NCBI RefSeq assembly: GCF_904849725.1
Contig: NC_058524.1
Location: forward strand, 493,088,263 to 493,152,262
Direction: 5' to 3'
Origin: Hordeum vulgare subsp. vulgare
Taxonomy: Eukaryota > Streptophyta > Magnoliopsida > Poales > Poaceae
Length of the DNA stretch: 64,000 bases
How positions within the stretch are numbered: the first letter of the stretch is position 1; each line of letters opens with the position of its first letter. The notes under the pieces were generated by a model. It was not told where the DNA came from. It worked only from the letters and a program-made list of their open reading frames with translations, and made no database searches. Below are positions 1 to 12,221 of this stretch, piece after piece. Position numbers and translations under genes: made by a program.

Positions 1-610
1 GTCACCATTGGGGTTGTTGCGCCAACTATGCTTCTACCACTATTGCTAACTCATAGCGATCAAGTAAAGCAAAAAAGGCACAAATAATTAAAGAGAATCT
101 TATGGCTCCTGCCGGTTGTCGTACTAACCGATATGCAAGTCATTATAGTCTATACAAAACATGATCATCTCATACATCACATATATCTCATCATGTCCTT
201 GGCCATATCATATCACAACATACCATGCAAAAATAAGTTAGACGTCCTCTAATTTGTTTTTGCATGTTTTACGTGGCTGCTATGGGTAACTAGCAAGAAC
301 CACTCTTATCTACACAAAGAAACAATGGTGACATTCAAGTTGCTATCTAACCTTCTAAAAGGACCGCCTTTGTTGAATCTGATTCAACTAAAGTGGGATA
401 GACAGACACCCGCCAGCCATATTTATTCAACAAGTTGCATGTCAGTCGATGGAACCGGTCTCTCGTACGTGGACACGTAAGGTTGGTCTAGGCTGCTTTA
501 TCCCACAATACCATCGAATCAAAATAAGACTAAGGAAGTGAGCAATTTGAACATCAACACCCATAAACACTTTGTGTTCTACTCGTGCATGTTATTTACG
601 CATAGACCTA

Positions 611-623
611 GCTCTCGATGGAA
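611..623 (-). other. Primer-binding site (tRNA-Met type), degenerate
   Basis: Read on the minus strand, the bases next to the LTR resemble the TGGTATCAGAGC primer-binding site of Copia elements, with several changes. The better-preserved equivalent is at 37938-37950. Confidence 0.6.
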
Positions 624-624
624 C

Positions 625-2361
625 TGTTGGGGAAAGTTGCATGGGAAACAAAATTTCCTACGCTCACCAAGATCAATCTATGGAGATCATTATCTACGAG
701 AGGGGGAGTGCATCTACATACCCTTGTAGATCGCTATGCGGAAGTGTTGAGAAACGCGGTTGATGTAGTCGAACGTCTACGAGATCCAATCATGATCCCT
801 CCCGTGATCCAATCACGAACGTCCCGATCAAGTGCCGAACAAACGACACATGAGTGTTTAGCACTCATGCAGCTCGATGACGCCCTCACCACCTTGATCC
901 AACAAGCATGGGTGAAGTAGCAGCTGAGTTCTTCGGTAGCACGACGGTGTAATGGTGGTAGGTGGTGGTGCGATCTCAGAAGGGCTTCGCCAAGCGCTAC
1001 CGCGATCACGAGGATGAAGAAGAACTGAGAGAGAGAGAGAGAGAGAGGACGGTTGTGTCGTGGCTTCCCTCCCTCTCTTCTAGTATATATAGGGGGGAGG
1101 AGAAGGCCGGCGCCCTAGCATTTCCCCTAGGGTGGGGCGGCAGCCACCACGTGGCTTGCCCCCCAAGCAAGCAGAGGTGACGGACACCTGTAGGCCAGCC
1201 CTCCTCCTTGGCCGCATGGGCCTTAGGTGGGAGTGGATTCTAGCCCACCAAGGGCTGGTGTGCCATCTCTCAAAGCCCATGTGGCCCTCCGGGACAGGTG
1301 GACCCCCAGAACTCTTTCGGAACCTCCCTTACAAAACCGGCAACCTTTCAAAAATCTTGCGAAACTCGAATACCAACTTCCCATATGTCAATCTTCATCT
1401 ACGGACCATTTCGAAGCTCCTCGTCACATCCAAGATCTCATCCGAGACTCCGAACAACCTTTGGTCACCAACATAACAACTCAACTATATCTATATAATC
1501 ATCGAACGTTAAGTGTGCAGACCCCTACGGGTACGAGAACTATGCAGAAATGACCGAGAAACCTCTACGGTCAATAGCCAATAGCGGGACCTGGATTCCC
1601 ACATTGGTTCCTACACGTTCTACCAAGATCTATGTCGGTCGGACCAAAGATGTCAAGGATTCAGGTAATCATGTCCCTTTGTCCATTAGTATATTACTTG
1701 CCCGAGATTCGATCATTGGTATCCCCATACCTAGTTCAATCTCGTTACCGCAAGTCTCTTTACTCGTTCCATCATACAAGACCCCATGACTAACTCCTTA
1801 GCCACATTTCTTGCAAGCTTATTGTGATGTATTACCGAGTGGGCCCCGATATACCTCTCCATCATACGGAGTGACAAATCCCAGTCTTGATCCATTCCAA
1901 CCCCATAGACACCCTCACAGATACCTGTAGAGAATCTTTATAGTCACCCATTTATGTTGTGACGTTTGATACCCACAAGGCATTCCTCTGATGTGAGTGA
2001 TTTGCATGATCTCATGGTCATACGAACAGATACATTAACATGCAGAAAGCAATAGCAGTAAACTTGATACGATCAAACGCTATACTTACTGTTTGGGTCT
2101 TTGTCCATCACATGATTCTCCTAATGATGTGGTCTTGTTATCAAATGACAACCCATGTCTATGGCTAGGAAATCTTAGCCATCTTTGATCAACGAGCTTG
2201 TCTAGTAGAGGCATACTAGGGACAGTTTGTTGTCTATGTACCCACACATGTATTTGAGTTTCCAATCAATACAATTATGGCATGGATAATAAATGATTAT
2301 CATGAACAAGGAAATGAGATAATAAGTATTTCATTATTGCCTCTAGGTCATATTTCCAACA
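625..2361 (-). repeat. 5' LTR of Angela-type Copia element
   Basis: The LTR is about 1.74 kb and is bounded by TG...CA on the minus strand. It aligns along its length with the LTRs at 31147-33011 and 37952-39817, but is shorter and clearly diverged, so it comes from a separate insertion. It contains a (GA)n run near 1027-1047 and a minus-strand TATA box at 1084-1091. Confidence 0.88.
1084..1091 (-). promoter_or_regulatory. TATA box of the Copia LTR promoter
   Basis: A TATATATA box is flanked by a C-rich tract on the minus strand. The same box lies at the homologous place in the LTR at 31147-33011, so it is probably the retrotransposon's own promoter. Confidence 0.55.
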
Positions 2362-5300
2362 GATGCAACATAGTATAGATAAGTATTTCCCTCACTGAGT
2401 ACCAAGGTTATTGAAACAATAGGAGGACCACGCAATCTCCCGTCTTCAACGCCTAAACAGAAAAGAGCACACACTTGCACCCAACGCGGGCAAGAGGGTT
2501 GTCAATCCCCTTGATGAACTCGTTACTTGCAAGCAATGAGTAGTGTAGATAGTTCAACAAATATAAAATATAAAAAGTAAATGTAAATAATAATAGGCAA
2601 CAAGGTATTAAGAGTGTTTGTAAATATATTTGTGGATAGACCCAGGGGGCATACTTTTCGCTAGAGGCTTCTCTCTTGTAGAAAGCATACGGTGGGTAAA
2701 CAAATTACTATTGGGAAATTGATAGAAAAGCGTATAGTTATGCAATATTTATTGATAGCAATGATCATTACATATAGGAATCACGTTTGGAAGCAAGTAG
2801 ACCGACACCTGCTTGCATCTACTACTATTGCTCCACCCATTGACCGCTTTATGACCCACAAGTATAGAGGAACAATAGTAGTCCTTTCGATAAGTAAGAG
2901 TGTCGAACCCAACGAGGAGTAGAAGGAAATGATAGGCAGTTTTGAGCAAGGTATTCTCCGCAAGTGCTATTAGTGACAGTAGTAGATAGTTTTCCAGCAA
3001 GATATTTTGTAACAAGTGACAAGTAACAATAGTAACTAAAGTGCAGCAAGGTAGCCCAATCCTTTCTACAGCAAAGGAGAGGCCAGAAAGTGTTCTTATA
3101 TGAAGAAAGTGCTCCCAAGGACACATGGGGATTTTTATCTAGTCATGTTCATCATGTTGAATTTATTCGCGTTTGCTACTTTGATAATTTGATATGTGGG
3201 TGGACCGGTGCTAAGGTGTTGTTCTTACTTTAACAAACAACCCACTTACAATTACCCCCTAGAGCAAGCATCCGCAACTACGAAAGAAGAATTAAGATAA
3301 ATCTAACCATATCATAAAACATGTGGATCCAAACCAGCCTCTTATGAAGTAACGTGTAAACTGGGGTTTAAGCTTCTGTAACTCTCGCAACCCATCAGCT
3401 ACTTGTTACTCCACAATTCCTTCCCTTTGGCCTATAATATGGTGAAGTGTCGTGTAGTCGACGTTCACACGACACCACTAAGAGAAGCAACAACATGCAT
3501 ATCATCAAAATATCGAACGAATGCCAATTTCACATGATTACTTGTGACAAGACTTATCCCATGTCCTCGGGAACAATAGTAACTACTCACACATCATCAA
3601 CATGTTCAAGATCAGAGGTATAATGATGGTGACAAAGGATCTGAACATAATATCTTTCACTGATTAATCCAACAAGCATCAACTACAAGATGTAATCAAC
3701 ACTACTAGCAACCCACAAGTACCAATATGAGGTTTTGAGACAGAGATCGAATATAAGAGATGAACTAGGGTTGGATATGAGATGGTGCTGGTGTTGATGT
3801 TCACGAATATTGGTTCTCCCATGAAGGAGGGAGCATTGGTGATGAGGATGGCTTCGATCTCCCCTCCTAGAGGGAAATTTCCCCCGCAGAATCACACTAC
3901 CGGAAAGAAAAAGGGCCTCTGCCCAGGTTTCTGCCTCGAGACGGCGGCGCTTCTCCCGAAAGTAATCTCCTAATTTTTCTAGGGTAAAACACACCATATA
4001 GGAGAAGATGGACGTCGGAGGGCCAGCAGGGGCCCCACAAGCCATCAGGGCACGGCCAGGGGCTGGGCCGCACCCTGTTGGCTTGTGCCCAGCTCGCAAC
4101 CCTCCTTTGGTGTATTTTTGTTCCAGAAATTCTTAAATATTCCAAAAATATTCTCCCTGAAATTTCAGGTCATTTGGAGTCTAGTGATTTCTTTGCCCAC
4201 TCTTCCATTTTCCGGTCCACAATCCGAGTTTCCGAATATTTCCCTCATTGTGATGTTCCTTGCATATCGAGAGAGAAAAAATGCATAAGAATTGCATAAG
4301 AATGTGGAATAGTGGACAAGAACAAAGTAAAAAAGATACAAGAAATCATGATGCAAAATGGACGTATCACCGCTATCTAGCATGCATCTAGAGTATTAAG
4401 TAAAACAGAGTGATGCTTGGAGAACAGTAATATGATGTAGACAAAATAAATCCAATTAATATGAATCAACCCCATTGTTTTATCCTTACTAGCAGTAATA
4501 TAATACATGGCATGTCCCTTTCTGCCAGTGGGAATGAGCACCGCAAGATTGAACCCACTACAGTGCACCCCTCTCACTAAAAATAGAACAATCTAGTTGG
4601 CCAAACCAAATCAATTGGTCGAAGAGAATTATGAAGCTATCACGAGCATGCATATAAGAATTCAGAGAAGACTCAAATATATTTCATGAATAATCTGGAA
4701 AAAAACATAATTCATCGGATCCCAACAAACGCATCGCACAAAGTGATTACGTAAGATAGATCACTTCAAGAATGACGATGATCATGCCAATGAAGAACAT
4801 GGAGAGAAAGAGAGATAGCCATCTAGGTTCTAACTACGGACCCGTAGGTCTGTGGTGAACTACTCACACATCACATTGGGAGAAGAAAGGTTGATGTAGA
4901 GGCCCTCCATGATCGATCCCCCCTCCTGCAGGGCACCGGAATAGGGCTCCAGATGAGCATACAATGGAACAGAGACTTGGCGCAATGGAAAAGTGTTTCA
5001 GGAGGCTACTAGGGTTTTTGCGATAATTGAGAATTTATAGGACAGATATGGGCACCAAAGGCCAAGGAAGGTGTCCCCAAGACATCAAGGCGCACCCTGT
5101 TGGCTTTGCGCCATCCCGTGGGGCCTCTGGTTTCCTTTCAAAGCTTCGAGGTCCTTATTTTGTCCAGAAAAAATCATCAAAAGTTTCAGGGTATTTGGAC
5201 TTCATTTGGCACAATATTTCTGAAAAAACAAAAACATGCAAAAAGCGGCAACTCAAACTTGGCATTGGGTTAATGGGTTAATGCTCAAGAATAAAATAAA

Positions 5301-5388
5301 TCTGCAAGTAATTGCCTAAAAAGCATCCTATAATGATAATATAATAGCATGGAACAATCAAAATTATAGATACATTGGAGACGTAAGT
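2362..5388 (-). mobile_element. Truncated Gypsy LTR, interrupted by a solo LTR
   Basis: The segments 2362-2843 and 4375-5388 are two halves of one minus-strand Gypsy LTR of the TGATACGTCTC type. They align in order with the intact solo LTR at 5876-7538, for example the 'gtatttccctca' stretch, the block with 'catgcatctag' and 'gtattaag', and the end near 5378 (gagacgtaa, from gagacgtatca). The left end is cut by the Copia insertion at 2362, and the middle is split by the solo LTR at 2849-4369. No coding capacity remains. Confidence 0.75.
2844..4374 (-). mobile_element. Solo Gypsy LTR with TSD CCGCT
   Basis: This is a single LTR (2849-4369, about 1.52 kb) on the minus strand. On that strand it runs from TGATACGTCC to a degraded end near GTGGGTCATAA. 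It is flanked by perfect 5-bp duplications CCGCT at 2844-2848 and 4370-4374, which shows insertion followed by LTR-LTR recombination that removed the internal region. It belongs to the same family as the split LTR at 21704-40414. Confidence 0.85.
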
Positions 5389-5870
5389 TACAAATGAATT
5401 AAAACACAAGTTTGAGATTAGTTGATGAAAATAAGAGAGAAAGTTAAAAAAATAAGAAATTATAAGAACATTGGTTGTGTTTGAAAACATTATGGAGGAA
5501 AAAGGTTCGGCGTCCATATGTTCACTAGTGTTCTCTCTCAAAAAGATAAGAAATGGTGTGATAAAGAAATTACATTTGGACAACGAATAAATTATAATAT
5601 ATATATATAAGTATGACCACTCATGGCATACCTAACATATGAGCATCATGTTCATAAATTTGTAGACCATTATGCAACTGCACCTTTAGCTAATACTCCA
5701 CCCTAAGACCGATATCCACCATGCATCTCAAAGTATTAAGGAAAATTGAGTATTGCAATAAGAATAATTGCGTGAAGTAGATCTGTCTCCACCCTATGTT
5801 CAAATGACAACTACGCAACCATCCTTATATCCCTAGTAGCAACAACACCAACACAAGCCTTACTCTTGGG
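5389..5870. other. Unassigned AT-rich spacer
   Basis: No gene is recognised here. The part around 5690-5800 resembles a diverged piece of Gypsy LTR ('gatatccaccatgcatctc' followed by 'gtattaag'). A (TA)n run lies near 5598-5610. Confidence 0.4.
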
Positions 5871-7543
5871 GTGACTGCTACTGCAACAAAAGATCCCCGG
5901 CAACGGCGCCGGAAATACTTCCGATGTCAGTTGTGCTTCCCTGGCAGCGGCGCCAGGAATAGTCGTGTCGACGGCACCAGGAATCCTTCTGCTACGGCTA
6001 CGCCATAAGGGACTTCCTAGGCAAATATGCAAAGGATTTCCCCCGTGGCCTTGGAGCCTTGCGTTGGTGTTCCCTCGAAGCGGAAAGGGTGATGTATCAC
6101 AGCGATGGTAAGTATTTCCCTCAGTTTGAGAACCAAGGTATCAATCCAGTGGAGGAGTATCACAAGATCCTGCACAAACACAAAGAACATGCTCCCAACG
6201 CTATGAAGGGGTTGTCAATCCCTTACAGATTGTTTGCCAAGTGAGAATTGAAAGCAACAAAGTAACAAAGCAAAGTAAAAGCGGAGGTGTAAACGGTGGA
6301 TGTGAATAGACCCGGGGGCCATAGTGTTTACTAGTGGCTTCTCTCATGAAAGCAAGTTGACGGTGGGTGAACAAATTACTGTCGAGCAATTGATAGAACC
6401 GCGCAAAGTCGTGACGTCATCTATGGCAATGATTATATCTATAGGCATCACGTCCAAAACAAGTAGACCGATACTGTCTGCATCTACTACTATTACTCTA
6501 CACGTCGACCGCTATCCAGCATGCATCTAGTGTATTAAGTCCAAAAGAACAGAGTAACACCTTAAGCAAGATGACATGATGTAGATGGACAATCTCATAT
6601 CAACGACAGAGCCCACCTTGTTACCCTTGATGGAAACTACTTAATGTGTGCCTTGCTGCCCTACTGTCACACGGAAAGGTCACCACATGGTAGAACCCAA
6701 AACCAAGCACTTCTCCCATTGCAAGAATCATAGATCTAGTTGGCCAAACAAAACCCAAGACTTGAAGAGACTTACAAGGATATCAAATCATGCATATAAG
6801 AAATCAGCAAATAGTCAAATATATATCATAGATAATCTGATCACAAATCCACAATTCATCGGATCTCGACAAACACACCGCCAAAGAAGATCACATCGGA
6901 TAGATCTCCATGAAGATCATGGAGAACTTTGTATTGAAGATCCAAGAGAGAGAAGAAGCCATCTAGCTACTAACTACGGACCCGTAGGTCTGAAGTGAAC
7001 TACTCACGAGTCATTGGAGGGGCGATGATGATGATGAAGAAGCCCTCCAACTCCAAAGTCCCCTCCGACAGGGCGCCGGGAAGGGTCTCCAGATGAGATC
7101 TCACGGAAACGGAAGCTTGCGGCAGCGGAAAAGTATTTTCGAGGCTCCCTTGATTTTTGCTGTATTTTAGGGAATATATAGGCCAAAGATCTAGGTCAGG
7201 GGGCGCTCTGGGAGGCCACAAGCCCTGCCACCGCCGCCTCCCCCTGGTGGCGGAGTGGGGGCTTGTGGGCTCCCTGGAGCCCTCCTAGCTTGGACCACAG
7301 GCCCCCTGATCTTCTTTCGTTCAGGAAAAAATCATTTCGGGTATTTTATTCCGTTTGGACTCCATTCCAAAATCAGATCTGAAAAGAGCCAAAAACACAG
7401 AAAAAACAGGAACTGGCACTTGGCACTGAATTAATAAGTTAGTCCCAAAAAAGATATAAAAGGTACATAAAACATCCAAAGGTTACAAGATAACAGCATG
7501 AAACCATCAAAAATTATAGATATGTTTGAGACGTATGAGTGAC
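5871..7543 (-). mobile_element. Solo Gypsy LTR with TSD GTGAC
   Basis: A minus-strand LTR at 5876-7538 (about 1.66 kb) is flanked by perfect 5-bp repeats GTGAC at 5871-5875 and 7539-7543. It is collinear in reverse complement with the two LTRs of the complete Gypsy element at 23597-30575 and is therefore from the same family. No internal region remains, so it is a solo LTR. Confidence 0.9.
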
Positions 7544-8390
7544 ACTCTTTGGTGTTTTATCCCTCTATAGACCACAAGTGCTTTGTTGAATTCAAAAAAG
7601 TGACACTCTTTGGTGTTTTGTTCCTCGGGTTGTCCACATAAGATTCTTACTCTTGTAATCCTTCAGTACTAAGGCTATATACGTGAATATTCTGGACCTG
7701 CTTGGTAGATCAGATAGAATTGCTAATGTTGTTCCTTGATGTATGAACATTGAGACCATAATCAACACTCTTTGTTCTATCAAAAGAGAATCTGGTGAAG
7801 TGGCACATGGGGCACAATGGTGCTATGACGGTCAGAATAAGCTGAGAGGTTTGGTGACGTTGGCTTGGAGGAGTGTGACTGGTCCACGAGGCTTTAATGG
7901 CCTAGATCTACTTCCTTTTTGGTATGACTTCTCTCGGCAACGGTGAATCAATAGGTCGGCTTATGCTTGTGGACGACTGGGTTGGCACACTTTGTGCTAC
8001 TTTAGCCTAGTGTTGAAGCTAGACCGCCCGTGGAAACAAGTGACAACCTGCAATAACGACACGAGACTAGAGTCTTTGAAAACATGATACATTCATGTAC
8101 TCGTCGGCGTTTTTATCATGCAATGGCTTTATCAAGACGTGCAAGGCAGTCTTTCTGCATGGTGGCTTGCAATCATAGTACCAAAGTCATTGGGTCATGG
8201 GTGCGTGGATGACGATTATGATGTGGTGGTCAGTACTAAGTAGATATGTTGATGTTTCATCGAGGCATATCGAACTTGGTTTTCTATTGTTAGTGTGTTA
8301 GGTGTCATCTCGCAGCACTCCAGACCCAGTTTATTTTAGTACGAGAAGTAGACACACTCTTTATTGCTTCATTTCTGTTATAGGATATAC
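7544..8390. other. Unassigned intergenic sequence
   Basis: No gene is recognised. A short repeat, 'gtgacactctttggtgtttt', occurs at 7539 and again at about 7600. A 67-codon open frame at 7743-7946 has no family signature I know. Confidence 0.35.
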
Positions 8391-8654
8391 TACCTCCGTT
8401 CCTTTATATAAGGTGTATTTTCTGATGATGCGGTGACCAGGGCAAAAAAATTGAGGAGAATTTGATCGAAAATACACTTAACTTATTAGGTAGTTACCAG
8501 CTTAATTAGCGGCAACCAAATAACAAGCAGCCTAAAAAAAGGCAACTAAACCTTGCTGCACGAGAATAAAATCAATTGATGGGATGGGAGAGAGAGAAAT
8601 GTAAGTGCATGCAATGAGGGAGGTATTCTTTCTTACTACCTTCCTATTGGGAAC

Positions 8655-8818
8655 TACTCCCTCCGTTCCTAAATATAAGTCTTTCTGGAGGTTCCATCAG
8701 TGGACTACAAACGGATATATATAGACATACTATAAAATGTAAATTCACTCATTTTGCTTCGTATGTAGACTCTTAGTAAGATCGCTTAAAAGACTTATAT
8801 TTAGGAACGGAGGGAGTA
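8655..8818. mobile_element. Stowaway MITE, TSD TA
   Basis: This is a 160-bp element at 8657-8816 with perfect terminal inverted repeats (CTCCCTCCGTTCCTAAATAT and its reverse complement), flanked by TA on both sides. It has the classic Tc1/mariner-type MITE structure of grasses. Confidence 0.93.
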
Positions 8819-8834
8819 CATAGTATTTCTTATA

Positions 8835-9025
8835 TAAGGCAGAGTGGTGGAGCTACGTTGAACCCTACAGGGGTTGTGCCCCCCAGCTTCGGTGAAAGCA
8901 ATGAAGGATTTTCTACTAGATGCCTAGATTAGAAGAAAAATATAGCATTTGGCCCCTCCAAACATGTCTATTTTGTGTTTAGCCCCCTTAGTATCCTGGC
9001 TGCTAGCTCTGCCACTGCTAAGGCA
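8835..9025. mobile_element. Small inverted-repeat element, TSD TAAGGCA
   Basis: The element at 8842-9018 has imperfect inverted ends (AGTGGTGGAGCTA at left, AGTGGCAGAGCTA as reverse complement at right). It is flanked by TAAGGCA at 8835-8841 and 9019-9025. A TSD of 7 bp or more points to an hAT- or Mutator-type MITE inserted into the outer Stowaway-like element. Confidence 0.65.
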
Positions 9026-9140
9026 TGTAATGGATGGTGGAAGGGCACACTTGAAAATTGTGAGAAATGAGCAATACACCTTTCATTGTCAAAATTTTGA
9101 GAAAAACAGATACACCATATATAAAGGAACGAGGAGAGTA

Positions 9141-10059
9141 TACGTATAGATTATTCATTCATTTATAGACCCTATCTCGATGTTTTTTGATGTTTTGGTG
9201 GGGGCAGCCATGGTGTGAGAATTATCAAAAATTTAGACATGGTTGAAGACTGCAAACTTCCATGTGCGAACACCGGGATCATCATGAAAATAAAGCCAAT
9301 AGTAACACTTCATGAACATACATTATTCCCAAGTTACATTCCTTTCCATTGATATCCCAGTTTGACACCACTAGGGCACCTGCTTGGAGTTATACTTTGT
9401 GAAAATAACTTGCAAATATCATTGAAACACATAAAAATGACGATAATATAAAAAATCAGATATGAAAACATATTACATGTACCCTAATAATAAGTATTAA
9501 GCATAGCATGTTTGCACCAACAATATATCAAGAACAATAGTTGACTTATGGATCAAATCCATAACATTATATGACTAGAACACTTTTGGCATAATTCAAA
9601 ATTCTCATCCATCCCATGTGACTACACATGATTAGTCATGCATGAATGGAAAAAACAAGGCAACAATGATCGAGAAGTGCATGGTGTAGTGAGCGGTGGA
9701 AAAGAACAATTTTGAGGGAATGAAATCGGCCTACAAAAACCTTTGAAACGAAGATTAGAGACGTCCATTATCTTGGCCATGACAAAAGAGATATTTTTTC
9801 ATGGCTTTTAGGATTAGGAGCACTGTTTAGCCGAGAATAGGGGCCAACCGACCTGTTGTGGGTCCCACACTCCTAGGGGTATGATGTGCCTCCTAGCCAC
9901 ACATGTAGAGGGATGTGGGCCCCATAGGTATCATATGGATGCCCCCATTTGCATGCCTTTGTCAAATCCTAAATCTCCCCAGAAACTATATTTTTAGTTT
10001 ATTCCTCGATAGTTTATTTATGTATATTGGCAAACACGAAGTTGCAACTCTCACAAAAC
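9141..10059. other. Unassigned intergenic sequence
   Basis: AT-rich sequence with no gene, clear repeat end or RNA signature recognised. Confidence 0.35.
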
Positions 10060-10315
10060 TACCCCGTTCTTTTTAGTCTGCATTTAAAATTTGTGTGAAG
10101 TCAAACTTTGTAAAATTTGATGAACTTTATAGAGAAAATAATGGGCATTCACAATCCAAAATCAATATTATTAGAGGCATCATGAAAATATGTTTCATAC
10201 TACATAACTTTAGTACTTAGATGTTGATAAATCTTGAATATAAATCTGATCAAACTTTGCATAGTTTGACTTCAAACACATCTTATATCCGGAATAAAAA
10301 GAAACCGAGAGGGCA
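10060..10315. mobile_element. Stowaway-family MITE
   Basis: The element at 10062-10313 has complementary halves: 'ttttagtctgcat', 'gaagtcaaactttg' and 'aaatttgatgaac' on the left mirror 'tttgcatagtttgacttc' and 'ggaataaaaag' on the right. TA lies at 10060-10061; the right TA has decayed to CA. The internal sequence around 'catcatgaaaatatg' fits a common Triticeae MITE family. Confidence 0.75.
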
Positions 10316-11248
10316 TGTTAATAGCAAACTACACAAGGGTGTAGGCTAAAGCCCTTTTTTCGATGTTTAGTCGATGACACACAAGGCCCACATCGAAGGG
10401 ATGTATGTCTACTTTAACCATAGTGTTTTGCTATTACTTTTTCTAATTGACTGAGCATTATATGCTTCTCAGCCCAGTTCACAAAAGAGATTCGATTGGC
10501 ACATATAGGAAAACCGTAATGCACGTTCTTAATCCTAATCCTAATCCCATACGCGGAACGCGTGGCCGTCAGCGTCGGCGCCCTCTCGGCCGACAGGCAT
10601 ATCGACAAAGTATCTGCCTAATCCGCCAAAGTACCACACAACGGTGGGCAGGGGAACACGGGCCCTCCCCTCCAAATGATGCTTAGCTACGCTTTCGGCC
10701 AAAAACGCCGCGCTTTGGCTTAGTTTAGTGCCGGTCAAATCGTGCATGATCCCCTAAACCCCTCCCCTCGATCGACCTCGTCTCCCACGCTGGTGTGGGT
10801 GGCCTGGCTATTCTATTCACGTTGGGCTTTCTTCTTGGGGTTGGGAGCCATTCGTGCATGGAGAAGGGCGTTTCATCGTGCCCACTGTCTAGGGTTTCCA
10901 CTACTCTGCCTGGCTAGCTAGTAGCGCTTACTAAAAACCAGTAGCTAGTTGGATTGGAAACTTCCAAGATGGCTTGAACAAAGAACAAAAGAAGAGGCCT
11001 ATATAGTAGGCTTTGATTTTACGGGAAGGTTCCAACAGAAAGGCGCATTATTGACATTTTGGGATGTGGCTTGTCTAACATATTAGCTCCCGTTCTCATT
11101 AACTGAGTGTGCAGTTTTTTATTTGCAAATAGGACCCTGATATTAAAAGAAACACCGGACAGTACAAATCAGCTCAACAAAAATAAAAATTACAATGAAA
11201 TCATTGAGATGCCCTTTGTCTGCAATCTCCAGACCGTGTCGACGGTGC
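10316..11248. other. Unassigned intergenic sequence
   Basis: No gene is recognised. The stretch 11107-11240 resembles the 3' part of a retroposed repeat read on the minus strand, but I cannot name the family. Confidence 0.3.
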
Positions 11249-12221
11249 GCCGTCACTGCCGCTCCTCCTTGAGCTCGCCTGACGTAGTTGGATGCGGACG
11301 GGAAATCCCCAAACGGGTCAAGAAGACAACATCCGTCCCAGAGATGAAGGAGGAAGAACCACCGGTGAAGCTCCTTGACGATCCAGAGACCCCATAGCTA
11401 GAAGCAGACATCAAGAACCACACCACTCCCACAAACTTCTTGACGTCGCCGCCGAGATGAGGCTGAAGCCGGGAAAACCTTATTAAACAAGACGTCGCCG
11501 TCATCATCTGAGCGTCGTCCGATCAAACCTTAACCCTAAAACCAGGAAAACAGAGCCCTCCCGCAGTCAGCCGAGATGCACCCCGCTCCGATGGCCCGAA
11601 TGCCACAGAAGCGAGATAGATGGCGACGACGACGACGGGAGGCAAGGGAACCCTCATCACATGTGCGTGGGAGAGAAGGGAACGAAAGGACGGTTCCTTC
11701 GTGTGTTCCAACTGAGTGGGCAGTTTTTCTAACGATAAGGCTAGGTTACAATACTAATAGATACAGTAGATTATAGACATATTGCCGAAATCGAGCAAGA
11801 TTAATTGTACCTTGGCACATAATCTCTGTTTATTTTTTAAAAATAGTCCAAAAATATAAATAAGTATCAAATAAATATTAGATATAGATATTAGAATGAA
11901 CTGTGCATGTGAAAAGTTTCGTAAAAAAATTAGTACTCCTCACTTCAAATCTGACCCCAAAATTTTAACCATGGCAAATCAAACCTTTTTCATAGCAAAT
12001 TATGTTCTCCGAGGATGGCAAGTTTAGTTCACAATCATAGTGAATCAGTATTAGTTTATTTATTTTTGTGAGACAATTGTCATACTTACAAACTAAATTT
12101 ACCATAATCGCGTCAATATAAATTGCCAAGGAAAACGTCAAATTTGGCATGTATGCCCAAAAATCTGATGTCAGATTTTTAATGTTTCTAGAAACCTATA
12201 CTTTGCTCATTTATTCCTTTA
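11249..12221. repeat. Tandem-duplicated segment, part A, copy 1
   Basis: This segment (about 0.97 kb) is repeated nearly collinearly at 15509-16478. Shared landmarks include 'gtcactgc', 'ctcctccttgagct', 'gaaaaccttattaaacaag' and 'ggacggttccttcgtgtg'. Short minus-strand open frames of similar sequence occur in both copies (11253-11507 and 11523-11711; 15370-15789 and 15786-15974). I recognise no protein family in them; they look like remnants of a dispersed repeat. Confidence 0.8.

Larger units (their letters stand above)
1..2361 (-). mobile_element. BARE1/WIS/Angela-type Copia element, partial (leader plus 5' LTR)
   Basis: This is the right-hand end of a Copia-superfamily LTR retrotransposon on the minus strand. 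The LTR occupies 625-2361. Bases 1-624 are the untranslated leader and start of the internal region, and match the leader of the complete element further right (about 37200-37951). Read on the minus strand, the LTR begins TGTTGGAAATATG and ends in CCCCAACA, the hallmark of the BARE1/WIS/Angela group. A tRNA-Met-type primer-binding site lies just inside the LTR. The other LTR and gag-pol lie beyond the left edge, so no TSD can be checked. The element inserted into an older Gypsy LTR that resumes at 2362. Confidence 0.9.
8393..9138. mobile_element. Stowaway-like MITE carrying two nested MITEs
   Basis: The outer ends are inverted repeats of the type CTCCGTTCCTTTATATAAGG (left) and CTCTCCTCGTTCCTTTATAT (reverse complement of the right), next to TA dinucleotides at 8391-8392 and 9139-9140. 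It is longer than usual because it holds insertions at 8657-8816 and 8842-9018. It is non-coding; the 66-codon frame inside is not a gene. Confidence 0.65.
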
